From the NCBI RefSeq assembly GCF_001586165.1, contig NZ_CP014608.1, forward strand, positions 3,348,001 to 3,412,000: 64,000 nucleotides of DNA, given 5' to 3'. The stretch is from Obesumbacterium proteus (lineage in GTDB: Bacteria; Pseudomonadota; Gammaproteobacteria; Enterobacterales; Enterobacteriaceae). The notes beneath the pieces are model-generated. The model made no database searches. It was not told where the DNA came from and worked only from the letters and a program-made list of their open reading frames with translations. Both the position numbers and the translations under genes were made by a program. This document shows, piece after piece, positions 35,511 through 43,597 of this stretch. The first letter of the stretch is position 1; every line of letters starts with the position of its first letter.

Positions 35511-37225
35511 TGATGAAACCAGTTAAACGCCTGTACCTTTCAACGGATGAAGTTCACCTGGCGGATGCCAGCCTGGTACTGGAGCTGAACAGCTGCGGCC
35601 GGGGATTTATCACTGCACAGACACCCACGGATTACACCGGGAAACTGGTGCGACTGGATGTGGGATACTCCGATCTTCTTTTGCGCTGGTTTACCGGCTA
35701 CGTGGAACGCGCACAACCTGCCGAAAACGGTTTTCAGCGCCTGTTTGTGCGCGAACTGGTCGGCGTATTTGAGAGGATGTGGTCATGTTCATTTCAGCAT
35801 CCCACTTTGTGCAAGGTAGCCAGCTGGCTGGAGGAAAACAGCGGCATTGTGGTCAGTGTGCCGGATGCCCCTTACACCGATAAACCGATCCCCCATTTCA
35901 CCCATAACGGCACGGGTTATCAGCTGCTGAATAATCTGGGCAGGGCGTTCAGTATCCCGGATTACATCTGGTACCAGCTGCCGGATGGTTCCCTGTATGT
36001 GGGCGGTGCGGAAAAAGCGATGTTTGCCGGTCGTCCGGTCGATATCCCGGCAGAGTTCAGCCAGGGGGCGGCTGGCGGTAATTCCATGACGTTGCCAGTG
36101 ATCCAGAGTCTGCGGCCGGGTGTGGAGCTGAACGGGGAGCGCGTGACCAAAGTTCATCTGACCAATGACACAATGGTTGTCATCTGGACACCCAGAAACC
36201 GCGCAACTGGTCAGCCATTACAGAAAACACCGGCACAGCGCCAGATTGAAAGCCATTACCCGGAACTGACTTCCGGGCTGCATCTGCCAAAGCTGGCCAG
36301 AGTGGTGGCACCCAGCGAGGCCGTGAAAAGTGGTAATTTTGCCGATCCGTTCCGGCCGCGCTATGCCGTTGATGTGCAGCTGCTTGACGCAGACGGCAAC
36401 CCGGATAACCAGACGCCTGTTTATTCTGCGGTGCCGCTGCCGGTACCTATGGCCGGTAATGATTCTGGTATGTTCCAGTTTCCGCCTGAAGGGACGCTGG
36501 TTGAAGTTGCATTTACCGGAGGACGCCCGGATAAACCGTTTATCCGGCAGACATTACCGGATGGCACCAGTCTGCCGGATGTTAAACCCGGTGAGCAGCT
36601 GCAACAACAGCGGGCGGAAGTGTCGCAACGAGTTACCCAGGCGGGCGACTGGGTGAGGCAGACAGATCAGACCATCAGTGAGACATCGATGGCGCGTACG
36701 GTCAAAGCCGATACGGAACGGCGTGAGCTGGTCAGCCGTGAAACCACGGTCAAAGCCACCGATAAGACCATGGTACTGGGTACCGCCACCCTGATGGCCG
36801 GAGCCATACAGCATGTCAGTGCCGGCGATTATAGCCAGGCTGTGAAGGGCAACAGGCTGGCCAGTATTGGGGGGAATGACGAAACCGATATTACCGGCAA
36901 ACAATCCACGAAAGTGGCCGGTGCCGGTGCCGGTGCCGTGGATGTTGATGTGGGGGGAACCCTGACTGAAAAGATTGCTGCATTACGTAAATCTGTGGCA
37001 TCGGGCGGCCAGCAGATTATGGGACCAACCGTCCATATTGGCAGTGAGAGCGTGAACACGCTGACCATGATGCTGGACACCATTGATTTACTGGCAGAGC
37101 TGGCGCAGCAGTGTGCGAGCCATTCACACCCCAGCGTTGGTACGCCAACCAATGCCGGCGCATTCACACAGACGGCGGAGAAGGCCGGACAGACCCGAAG
37201 TAAGTACCAGAAAATAATCGCCTGA
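35510..37225 (+). CDS. Phage baseplate hub/spike (gpV/VgrG-like) protein
   Basis: The 571-residue protein appears complete. The N-terminal half (about 1-220) resembles a baseplate hub with ring-forming folds (gp27-like). The middle (about 270-370: RYAVDVQLLDADGNPDNQTP, FQFPPEGTLVEVAFTGGRPDKPFIRQ) is the OB-fold characteristic of gpV/gp5/VgrG spikes. The C-terminal repeats of polar residues (DTERRELVSRETTVKATDK) form the triangular spike stem. Codon use and GC are phage-like and higher than in the following genes. It is followed by a good terminator. Without the rest of a tail it probably has no current role. Confidence 0.7.
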   Translation: MMKPVKRLYLSTDEVHLADASLVLELNSCGRGFITAQTPTDYTGKLVRLDVGYSDLLLRWFTGYVERAQPAENGFQRLFVRELVGVFERMWSCSFQHPTLCKVASWLEENSGIVVSVPDAPYTDKPIPHFTHNGTGYQLLNNLGRAFSIPDYIWYQLPDGSLYVGGAEKAMFAGRPVDIPAEFSQGAAGGNSMTLPVIQSLRPGVELNGERVTKVHLTNDTMVVIWTPRNRATGQPLQKTPAQRQIESHYPELTSGLHLPKLARVVAPSEAVKSGNFADPFRPRYAVDVQLLDADGNPDNQTPVYSAVPLPVPMAGNDSGMFQFPPEGTLVEVAFTGGRPDKPFIRQTLPDGTSLPDVKPGEQLQQQRAEVSQRVTQAGDWVRQTDQTISETSMARTVKADTERRELVSRETTVKATDKTMVLGTATLMAGAIQHVSAGDYSQAVKGNRLASIGGNDETDITGKQSTKVAGAGAGAVDVDVGGTLTEKIAALRKSVASGGQQIMGPTVHIGSESVNTLTMMLDTIDLLAELAQQCASHSHPSVGTPTNAGAFTQTAEKAGQTRSKYQKIIA

Positions 37226-37234
37226 CCATCCCAT

Positions 37235-37262
37235 CAGCCCGCGCATAATGCGGGCTTTTTTG
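37235..37262 (+). terminator. Terminator after the baseplate gene
   Basis: AGCCCGC-GCATA-ATGCGGGCT followed by TTTTTT lies 10 bp after the stop of the spike gene and marks the end of the phage tail operon. Confidence 0.88.
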
Positions 37263-37878
37263 TGCCCATTCCCAGACCTCACCAGACGCATTCTGAGCGC
37301 CGCAATTATCTGCACCCGTTCATCCCAACCTGATTAACTTCAGAAGCGCAGCAAGGCGCTGACGCAGCCTGCCGCGACGAAATAACGGCGGAAGTGACGA
37401 AAACGGTGCTACACCGCACCCGCCTGCGGTTTTCGTGTTGAGAATGATTTCAGTTTTCCCGGTGGTACAAAACACATCGCCAGACCGCGCCAGCGCTGGG
37501 GCTTTGGCGGTACTTCGCCAACTGAAATGTGTGAAACAGATTTCAAGGATTTCAGTTTTTGTGCGATGACCGGCTGTGGGTGAACAATGCCGATGCCGGG
37601 TTTCATGCGGGGTTAACAGCGATTACGTGACTTATTACGTAACGGTCACAGCGAGATCAGGTCAGTGCGTGGAAGTGTCCAGGCCTTAACTGACGTGCTC
37701 TTGCGCGGAATAGCAGTGAAATGCGGAACTGAAATACTTTGCACAGCATGAACCATCGCCATACCTGCATTAACGTATACGCTCCAGTGTTCAAGTCATT
37801 AACAGATAGATATACAAAATCACCAACAAATCAGGGCGATTTCTGACCGATTCTGATTTTTTCAAAAATTGAGGGGGC

Positions 37879-38067
37879 CATCGGAAAACCGTCACAACCG
37901 TCACAAGATTTAAAAATAGTATCTATCTATATGATATATATAAGTAAATAGTAGTATTGAAAACCATCAAAAAACTATCACAACAGCATCACAGTGTGAC
38001 GGTCTTAAATCATCACAACTCTGTTTTATAACTTACTGAATTTATTGGGTGTGACGGTTTTCCGATG
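37879..38067. repeat. Iteron-like repeat cluster bounded by an 18-bp inverted repeat
   Basis: The arms CATCGGAAAACCGTCACA (37879-37896) and TGTGACGGTTTTCCGATG (38050-38067) are exact inverted repeats. CCGTCACAA occurs twice in tandem (37889-37906). Related nonamers CTATCACAA, GCATCACAG, TCATCACAA and the inverted TGTGACGGT lie between 37975 and 38018. The pattern resembles replication-origin iterons or multiple repressor sites of satellite-type phages. Confidence 0.65.
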
Positions 38068-38240
38068 ACCGCATCAAATTACTGCAATTAGGCATTTTGG
38101 GTGTAAGGCTAAGGAGATGTTAAGGTAGTAAGTGCTACTTATTATAAATTAATAACATTCTAAATGTTGCATATAAAATAATTAATCTTCTCATTATGTC
38201 AATGTGCTTGGAGGTAGATTGGGAAATTTTATTTTCTTCG

Positions 38241-38268
38241 TTGTACAGGACATCATTTATGCTATAAG
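38241..38268 (+). promoter_or_regulatory. Sigma-70 type promoter of the membrane-protein/TIR cassette
   Basis: TTGTAC (38241-38246), a 16-bp spacer and TATAAG (38263-38268) with a preceding TGC (extended -10) lie 32 bp before the first start codon. Confidence 0.6.
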
Positions 38269-38299
38269 TAACAGTTTGATGTGATTTATAGAGGCTTGT

Positions 38300-38731
38300 A
38301 TGAATAATCTAGATGCAAAAATTGCGGGTTTAGGGTTTCTTCAGTCAATTATATCTAGAATGGCATCTAATTCTTTTTATATTAAAGGTTGGGATTTGAC
38401 TATATTTATAGGGGTTATTGCTTTAAAGAAAGATGTCACCCATTATGGAAGCGCTATTTTTTGGGCGTTGATAGTAACTTCAATTTCTTTTTTCCTTCTT
38501 GACGCTTATTACTTACAGCAAGAAAGAATATTCAGAAAAGTGTATAATATTTTGTCTGAAAAGAAATTCGATGATGAAGGTGTCAACTTTTTTAGGGTTA
38601 ACCCGACGCAATACAAAGAATTAGAAAATGTTGAGACGTTGAAATATACGGAATCACTATTTTCCAGAACTATTCTGTCATTCCACATACCATTATTTGT
38701 GATTATTATTGCTTTTTTTGCAATGTCTTAG
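38300..38731 (+). CDS. Small membrane protein, first gene of TIR cassette
   Basis: The 143-residue protein was not assigned to a named family. An amphipathic N-terminus contains the pattern RMASNSFYIKGW (residues 20-31). Hydrophobic segments lie at about 32-44, 50-68 and 124-141. Between the last two is a cytosolic region starting with LDAYYLQQERIFRKVY (67-82). I recall widespread uncharacterised bacterial proteins with the same KGW...LDxYYLxxER layout. The gene is markedly AT-rich, has its own promoter, and ends 14 bp before the TIR gene. A role as membrane effector or sensor partner of the TIR protein is inference. Confidence 0.7.
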   Translation: MNNLDAKIAGLGFLQSIISRMASNSFYIKGWDLTIFIGVIALKKDVTHYGSAIFWALIVTSISFFLLDAYYLQQERIFRKVYNILSEKKFDDEGVNFFRVNPTQYKELENVETLKYTESLFSRTILSFHIPLFVIIIAFFAMS

Positions 38732-38745
38732 TAAAGGATTATGAT

Positions 38746-39624
38746 ATGCTTTATGCGCTCGACTTTGATATTAATAACAATTCATTTTTGATTACAGATT
38801 CCAAGTATAATCAAGAATTGGATCCTAAGTTGAAATTGGAAAATCCTGTATTGAAAATTACCAATGCCACAACTAAAAAAAATGGTGGCGAATTGATTGG
38901 TGAGGTGGACTATGATGATTTTATTGAAAATTGGTTTCCTAAAACTAATGCTCATGTTTTTATATCACATAGTCATCAAGATAAACAAAAAGCAGTTGCT
39001 TTGGCAAACTTCTTATATAAGAAGTTTGGCATAAAATCCTTTATAGACTCAGAGGTTTGGGGGTATTTAGATGATGCCATGTTGGAGCTGAATAAGAAGT
39101 TTAACCCTATTGAAGGTAAAGAAAATACCTATCAATATGAGGAATGTAACAAGCTGGCTGGTAGCCTTAATTTGATATTATCATCTGCGTTAATAAAAAT
39201 GATTGATTCTGCAGACTCTCTTTTCTTTATTAATACTGCAAATTCGGTTAATGATGTGAAAGATGGGTTTAAAACAAGCTCGCCATGGATATTTACTGAA
39301 ATATTACTGAGTTCTATGCTAGAGAAAAAACCTCACGCCAGACGTCCAAAATTGATGTTGGAATCAGCGTCATCCGATATAGTGTTTGATAGTATAGTCG
39401 GTACTGAGGTTAGAAAAAGTGTACGTTTTTCATTTCCGCTTGGTATGGATCATATGCATAAAGTAACATCAGAAATGTTGGAAAAAATACGAGATAGAGC
39501 GAAATCTATTCCATGTCAAATTAAACTTGAAAATGGACACTGCGATATCACTCCAAAATTTACTAATAGTGATATATTCAGAAATCTAGATGCTATTTAT
39601 AACGTAGCTGTTCGCAAGAGCTAA
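38746..39624 (+). CDS. TIR-domain protein, candidate NADase/immune effector
   Basis: The 292-residue protein has an N-terminal segment of about 65 residues (MLYALDFDINNNSFLI...). A TIR domain at about 68-200 follows: VFISHSHQDKQKAVALANFL (residues 71-90) is the first strand and helix, and FGIKSFIDSEVWG forms strand B and the BB loop. SLFFINTANS is a later strand, and W181-x-x-x-E185 (WIFTEILL) supplies the expected catalytic glutamate of NAD-cleaving TIRs. A C-terminal region of about 90 residues is unassigned. AAAGGA at 33733-type spacing, actually 38733-38738, serves as ribosome site. Base composition is unlike the chromosome. Association with a membrane-protein gene inside a prophage suggests anti-phage defence, by inference. 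Confidence 0.75.
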   Translation: MLYALDFDINNNSFLITDSKYNQELDPKLKLENPVLKITNATTKKNGGELIGEVDYDDFIENWFPKTNAHVFISHSHQDKQKAVALANFLYKKFGIKSFIDSEVWGYLDDAMLELNKKFNPIEGKENTYQYEECNKLAGSLNLILSSALIKMIDSADSLFFINTANSVNDVKDGFKTSSPWIFTEILLSSMLEKKPHARRPKLMLESASSDIVFDSIVGTEVRKSVRFSFPLGMDHMHKVTSEMLEKIRDRAKSIPCQIKLENGHCDITPKFTNSDIFRNLDAIYNVAVRKS

Positions 39625-39657
39625 CCTAGCTCGCATATTTTAATATTTGTAAGTGGT

Positions 39658-39682
39658 AAGCGCCCAGATAAACTGGGCGTTT
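39658..39682. terminator. Bidirectional terminator between TIR gene and inverted gene pair
   Basis: AAGCGCCCAG-ATAAA-CTGGGCGTTT separates the TIR gene from the convergent coiled-coil gene. Confidence 0.85.
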
Positions 39683-39691
39683 ACTCTTAGT

Positions 39692-40027
39692 TTATTTGAG
39701 GTAGGAAATAATACCAGTAACGGCGGCTACGGCGGCAAGTAAAATAGTGCAGAATGCAAAAGTCTGATTGCGTAACTCTTTCTGCATTGTTGTACGTAAA
39801 TCTGAAATATCAGATTTAGTTGCAAAATTTTCGGAGCGGGTAGTTAAGGTTGCGATGTTAACGCGGATTTCCGTAACGTCCTCTTCAAGTTTTTTTACTC
39901 TTTGCTCTAAATCTTCAGCCATTCCGCCACCTCTACTACCACCGCCAAAAGGAGTGATTTTGGGCAATTCTCTTTCTCGGTATGAGTCAAGATTGACCAC
40001 TGTCTCTTCCTTAAGTTTATCACGCAT
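39692..40027 (-). CDS. Coiled-coil protein with C-terminal membrane anchor (phage, unknown function)
   Basis: The product is about 111 residues if begun at ATG 40027 (MRDKLKEETV), which overlaps the end of the upstream gene. A TTG 30 bp earlier would add ten residues. A glycine-rich hinge (FGGGSRGGG) precedes a heptad-like segment, MAEDLEQRVKKLEEDVTEIR, and a further polar helix. The protein ends with one transmembrane helix (TFAFCTILLAAVAAVTGIISYL). Similar small tail-anchored coiled-coil proteins are common near phage ends. Function unknown. Translational coupling with the broken gene upstream (ATGCGTGA overlap) suggests a two-gene operon. Confidence 0.65.
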   Translation of the reverse strand: MRDKLKEETVVNLDSYRERELPKITPFGGGSRGGGMAEDLEQRVKKLEEDVTEIRVNIATLTTRSENFATKSDISDLRTTMQKELRNQTFAFCTILLAAVAAVTGIISYLK

Positions 40028-40517
40028 CCTCTCGAGCCTCTTTATTTTTGTTATCAATCCAGTTCAGTACCGAACGAGCACGATAGAGATTTAGATAGCC
40101 ACAGTTCATACAATGAGTGGGGAAATAAGTTTTATGTAGGATGTCACTGAATTTATCTGAACCCAATGTTATTGGTGTGACAAAAGTGCGGACTATCTTG
40201 TCGAATGATTTGCTTTTTTCGTCATCTGGTAAAAAGATAAGTAGTTTTCTGGGAGTGCACTTCTTATCAGAACGCCACTTTCTGGGACAGCAAACTTTTC
40301 ATGGCGGCACATCTGACACTTTTGCTCAATTCCTTTCGATGCGAGATATTCTGCAAAAAGCTCTGGTGTGACCTTTTTCAGCCGTTCTTGAAACTCGTCT
40401 ACTGGGTTACTGTTTTTTTTTATTATGCTCTTTTAGTTGTTGTTCTGCTTGTGACTGAGCATAAAGCAAGATTAAAAAATCTTTCAATTCCTGTTCTGAA
40501 GGATAGGGGATTTCCAT
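40020..40517 (-). pseudogene. Zinc-ribbon-like phage gene with two homopolymer frameshifts
   Basis: The ATG at 40517 (MEIPYPSEQELKDFLILLYA) has AGAGAG upstream. The frame ends early at a stop just after a run of nine A (40421-40429 region). One base fewer would continue into NPVDEFQERLKKVTPELFAE and KCQMCRHEKFAVPESG. That frame fails near a run of six A (about 40210-40215); one base more would lead into SFDKIVRTFVTPITLG, HCMNCGYLNLYRARS and the final REDA. Two CxxC pairs (CQMC, CMNC) indicate a zinc-ribbon. The whole reads as one about 165-residue protein interrupted by a +1 and a -1 A-tract change. It may be a real pseudogene, programmed slippage or sequencing error. Confidence 0.65.
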
Positions 40518-40543
40518 GATTGAAACTCTCTTCTATGTTCGTA

Positions 40544-40568
40544 AAAATCCCGCTAGTGCGGGATTTTA
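40544..40568. terminator. Terminator-like hairpin at right end of prophage
   Basis: AAAATCCCGC-TAGT-GCGGGATTTT is a perfect 10-bp stem with a tetraloop. It lies upstream of the inverted gene pair and between the prophage and the 3' end of gstA. Confidence 0.8.
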
Positions 40569-40681
40569 GTTACTGATGTGGTCGTTACGTGGGCGTTTGT
40601 TGAAATAAATCCTTTTATTTCATTGTGTTAAGTGAAAAAAATAAGCCTGCGTAAGGGCCTTTTGGGCAATGCGGATAAAGA

Positions 40682-41287
40682 TTACTTCAAACCTTCAGCC
40701 GTCAGCGCAGCGTCAACGGCAGGGCGAGCAGCCACGCGTGCAACATAGCTGACAATGTTTGGATAGGCTGGCAGATCGAAATGCAAAGCTTTAGCCCAGC
40801 CTAACACGGTGAACAGATAGGCATCGGCGACGCTAAAGCGCGCGCCCAGCAGATAGCTTTGATTGCTCAGTACACCATTGAGGTAGGCGAACTGCTGTTC
40901 CAGTTTCTGACGTGCGATGGCTTTATATTCTTCAGGAGTTTTCGGGTTAAACAGCGGGCTAAAGCCTTTGTGTAACTCGGTCGCAATATAGTTCAGCCAC
41001 TCAATTGCATGATAGCGAGCCAGTGAGCCAGCCGGTGCGATCAGGTTACGGTCTGGCACCTTGTCAGCCAGATATTGCACAATGGCAACGCCTTCGGTTA
41101 ACAGGCTTCCGTCATCTAACTGCAGGGCAGGTACTTGGCCTTTTGGGTTAATCTTCAGGAAGTCTTCACCGTGCTCGGTCTTTTTAGTGGCAAGATCGAC
41201 GCGCTCAATCGTAAAGTCTAGCCCAGCCTCACGCAGAACAATGTGCGGAGAGAGAGAACAAGCTCCGGCTTTGTAAAACAGTTTCAT
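40682..41287 (-). CDS. gstA: Glutathione S-transferase GstA
   Basis: This beta-class GST has 201 residues, exactly the E. coli length when begun at ATG 41287 with GGAG upstream. The N-terminal thioredoxin fold has MKLFYKAGACSLSPH with the beta-class Cys10 and NPKGQVPALQLDDG with the cis-proline; LLTEGVAIVQYLAD follows. The C-terminal helical domain has IEWLNYIATELHKGF. It lies 182 bp downstream of dtpA in the same direction, with a terminator between. Its usual upstream neighbour pdxY has been moved away by the accessory insertion. Confidence 0.95.
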   Translation of the reverse strand: MKLFYKAGACSLSPHIVLREAGLDFTIERVDLATKKTEHGEDFLKINPKGQVPALQLDDGSLLTEGVAIVQYLADKVPDRNLIAPAGSLARYHAIEWLNYIATELHKGFSPLFNPKTPEEYKAIARQKLEQQFAYLNGVLSNQSYLLGARFSVADAYLFTVLGWAKALHFDLPAYPNIVSYVARVAARPAVDAALTAEGLK

Positions 41288-41423
41288 CAAACACTCCTTA
41301 GACGATCCTGAGACATTGATATCCCCGAGAGGGGTATCGATATACCTAGCGAGAAACCATATTACGGCGACAATGAATAATTGTCAGTGACTGGTTTATG
41401 TATTTTTGTGGATGCTCGCAGAT

Positions 41424-41451
41424 AAAAAAAAGCGCCCATGAGGGCGCTTTT
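41424..41451 (-). terminator. Terminator after dtpA
   Basis: Minus strand AAAAGCGCCC-TCAT-GGGCGCTTTTTTTT is a strong intrinsic terminator 22 bp beyond the dtpA stop. Confidence 0.9.
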
Positions 41452-41472
41452 CATCATCATAACCTGAAGTGA

Positions 41473-42984
41473 TTAAGCGGTCGCAGCTTCGCGAGCGGCT
41501 TCTTCATCGCTGCTCTGAGTCATACGATTCAGTTTAGGCGCGGTCAGCATCATCAGTACGGCGATAACAGCCGTAACGATACCAATCTGCATAAACACGT
41601 GGCTGTAGATAGCTAGTGACGCATGAGCGTCTGGTACGTCAGAAGGAACAGCGGTCAGCGCAGCAACTTTACCTGCAATCAGCGCAGCGGCAGCGGTAGT
41701 CAGGAACCAAGAGCCCATGATGAAGCCCATCAGACGCTGTGGAACCAACTGTGCAACCATTGCCAGACCCAGGCCAGAAATCATCAGCTCACCGATACTT
41801 TGCAGCGCGTAGCTCAGGATCAGCCAGTTTACAGACATGATACCTTGCTCGTTAGCGAAGGTTGCGCCCCATGGCAGCACTAAGAATGCGCCAGAACACA
41901 GAACCATACCGATAGCGAACTTGTGCGGCATTGGCAGACGGTCACCCATCTTGTTATACACCGCAGCCAGAATTGGGCTTGCGACCATGATCCAGAATGG
42001 GTTCAGTGCCTGATACTGCTCTGGCTCAAACGCGATACCCAGAATAGAGTGCTCAACGTTGTGAATTGCGAAGAAGTTCAGAGACGTTGGCATCTGGCTG
42101 TACAGAACGAAGAAGACAACGGCTTCCAGCATCAGCAGGAAAGCAACGATCATCTTGCGACGAGCAGAGCCGTGCAGGGAGAAAGTCTCTTTAGCGAATA
42201 CCAGAACGATACCCAGAGAAATCACTGCCAGCGCCCAACGAGCAACGGTTTGGTTGTGCAGAAGCCAGTAAGAAACACAAATCAGCGCCACGATACCCAC
42301 TAAGGTCATCAGCAGCTTATTAAATTTCAGAGGCTCAAAGTCAGGTTTAGAACCTTGGTTCTTAACCCAACGACGGCACATCATGAAGTTAACCAGCGTG
42401 ATCAGCATACCCACAACGCTCAGTGAGAATGCGACGTTCCAGCCATACTTTGCGGCCAACCAAGGGGTTGCCAGCATAGAGAAGAAGGAACCGATGTTGA
42501 TGGACATATAGTACATAGTAAATGCACCGTCCAAACGCGGATCGTTTTTCTCATAGCAAGTTGACAGCAGAGAAGATGGGTTGGCTTTGAACAAGCCGTT
42601 ACCTACGGCGATAGTTGCCATACCTGCGTAGACCCACGTGATGTCGTGGCCTGAGAAGGCAACCAAGGCATAACCTACGGCGAGGACTAATGCACCGAGC
42701 ACGATAACGCGTTTGGCACCAAGAACTTTATCGCCTAACCAGCCACCGATAGCAACGAAGCCATAGACCAGTGCGCTGAAGGAAGAGAACAGGGTGATCG
42801 AGTCAGCCTCGGTCATTCCAAGCATTTTGACCAGATAAACGGCCATGATGCCCTGAAGGCCGTAGTAACCAAAACGTTCCCATAGTTCGATGGAGAAAAT
42901 CAGGTAGAAAGCTCTAGGCTGTTTAAAGGCGTTTAGGCTAACGCTCTCATCGGCCTTATTACTGTTGTTGTTTGCGGTTGACAC
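41473..42984 (-). CDS. dtpA: Di-/tripeptide:proton symporter DtpA (TppB, YdgR)
   Basis: This POT/PTR-family symporter has about 503 residues and up to fourteen helices. The PTR signature ELWERFGYYGLQGIMAVYLVK contains the E-x-x-E-R proton-coupling motif, and FTMYYMSINIGSFFS is the second signature. The GTG at 42984 is taken as the start: it gives VSTANNN, equivalent to E. coli MSTANQK, and has GAGG eight bases upstream. An in-frame ATG seven codons earlier gives a longer open frame. The long upstream region suggests complex control (OmpR and CRP types in E. coli). Confidence 0.95.
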   Translation of the reverse strand: MSTANNNSNKADESVSLNAFKQPRAFYLIFSIELWERFGYYGLQGIMAVYLVKMLGMTEADSITLFSSFSALVYGFVAIGGWLGDKVLGAKRVIVLGALVLAVGYALVAFSGHDITWVYAGMATIAVGNGLFKANPSSLLSTCYEKNDPRLDGAFTMYYMSINIGSFFSMLATPWLAAKYGWNVAFSLSVVGMLITLVNFMMCRRWVKNQGSKPDFEPLKFNKLLMTLVGIVALICVSYWLLHNQTVARWALAVISLGIVLVFAKETFSLHGSARRKMIVAFLLMLEAVVFFVLYSQMPTSLNFFAIHNVEHSILGIAFEPEQYQALNPFWIMVASPILAAVYNKMGDRLPMPHKFAIGMVLCSGAFLVLPWGATFANEQGIMSVNWLILSYALQSIGELMISGLGLAMVAQLVPQRLMGFIMGSWFLTTAAAALIAGKVAALTAVPSDVPDAHASLAIYSHVFMQIGIVTAVIAVLMMLTAPKLNRMTQSSDEEAAREAATA

Positions 42985-43597
42985 AAATACCTCGAATTTT
43001 TTCATACCCCATCAGTGACAGGGAAACAAAGAGTGATGCGGGGAGCATCCTTTTGCATTGTTATAAGTGGGAAGATCGAGGGTTAATGTTCACTATATGA
43101 TGCAGTCTGACAATACCTATGAAATATTCTGTTACATAAACACTATGCAGAACATCCGCGAGTTGTTACAAATGTTATGCAGAGTGAAGCATTGTGTTTT
43201 CGCTCTTTCCCAAATTAATGTTTTGATTAAATCCTAATCAGAGCGCTTTGCGTTATATATTCTTCTATTGTAAAGATATCCAGTGTGATCGACTGCTTTC
43301 TATAAAAATGCCATTGTAATAATAATGCATAACCGTTTATGTGCATAATTATCCAAAAAATTCACATTTTGTATGAAAATGGTTATTTTCCGTGACCTGA
43401 TAAATGTGATCTATTTCAAAAAAATGACAACGAAAACCCTTGATCTCCGCGCTGTGACGCCTTTTCACACTTATTGTGAAAAACAGCGAACGCGATCACG
43501 GTTGATGAGGGTTTTATAGAAAGATATTTGAAACGGATGGAAGGAACGTGGTGTTAATAATGCGCAAGATATGCCTGCGCATTATGTCTCAGTTTGA
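42985..43597 (-). promoter_or_regulatory. 613-bp dtpA upstream region
   Basis: No gene was recognised in this AT-rich gap between nth and dtpA. It contains a CRP-like site, TGTGATCTATTTCAAA at 43405-43420 (good left half, weaker right half). It also contains a short dyad TTTTCACA-CTTAT-TGTGAAAA at 43462-43482. Confidence 0.45.

Larger units (their letters stand above)
37263..38299. other. Long non-coding stretch of the prophage with possible ORF remnant and repeats
   Basis: About 1 kb carries no confidently identified gene. On the minus strand, 37409-37606 is open for 65 codons (MKPGIGIVHPQPV..., ending RKPQAGAV). It could be a remnant of a small P4-type Ash/Icd-like protein, but I cannot confirm this. 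From 37860 the composition changes abruptly to AT-rich, with a run of TCACA-type repeats (annotated separately). The right end holds the promoter of the membrane-protein/TIR cassette. Confidence 0.4.
34962..40568. mobile_element. Degenerate P2/Mu-like prophage remnant
   Basis: This block sits between cynR and gstA; pdxY and gstA are adjacent in E. coli, so everything here is accessory. It contains the C-terminal part of a tyrosine integrase (minus strand), the 3' end of a baseplate gene fused to it, an intact baseplate hub/spike gene, and a repeat-rich non-coding stretch. An AT-rich membrane-protein/TIR gene pair and two small inverted genes follow. Head, lysis, replication and most tail genes are absent. 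Boundaries are approximate: the left end is taken at the palindrome beside the integrase stop, the right end at the strong terminator at 40544-40568. No unambiguous direct-repeat att pair was found. Confidence 0.8.

Noticed and set aside
37124..37606. Minus-strand frames downstream of the baseplate gene as real genes
   Set aside because: Too short, no clear ribosome sites, one overlapping the terminator and spike gene; kept only as a possible Ash/Icd-like remnant in the region note.
40141..40519. Plus-strand open frames over the inverted gene pair
   Set aside because: The minus strand gives a coherent CxxC protein in three linked frames with ribosome site and coupling; the plus frames show no recognisable features.
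34991..40674. Shared GCAATGCGG at 34991-34999 and 40666-40674 as possible att direct repeats
   Set aside because: Nine bases is too short to be convincing at this distance, and the flanks do not match; left as an unproven possibility.
43462..43482. TTTTCACA/TGTGAAAA dyad upstream of dtpA as a CRP site
   Set aside because: The half-sites are arranged TCACA...TGTGA, the reverse of a CRP site (TGTGA-N6-TCACA); only the weaker site at 43405 fits.
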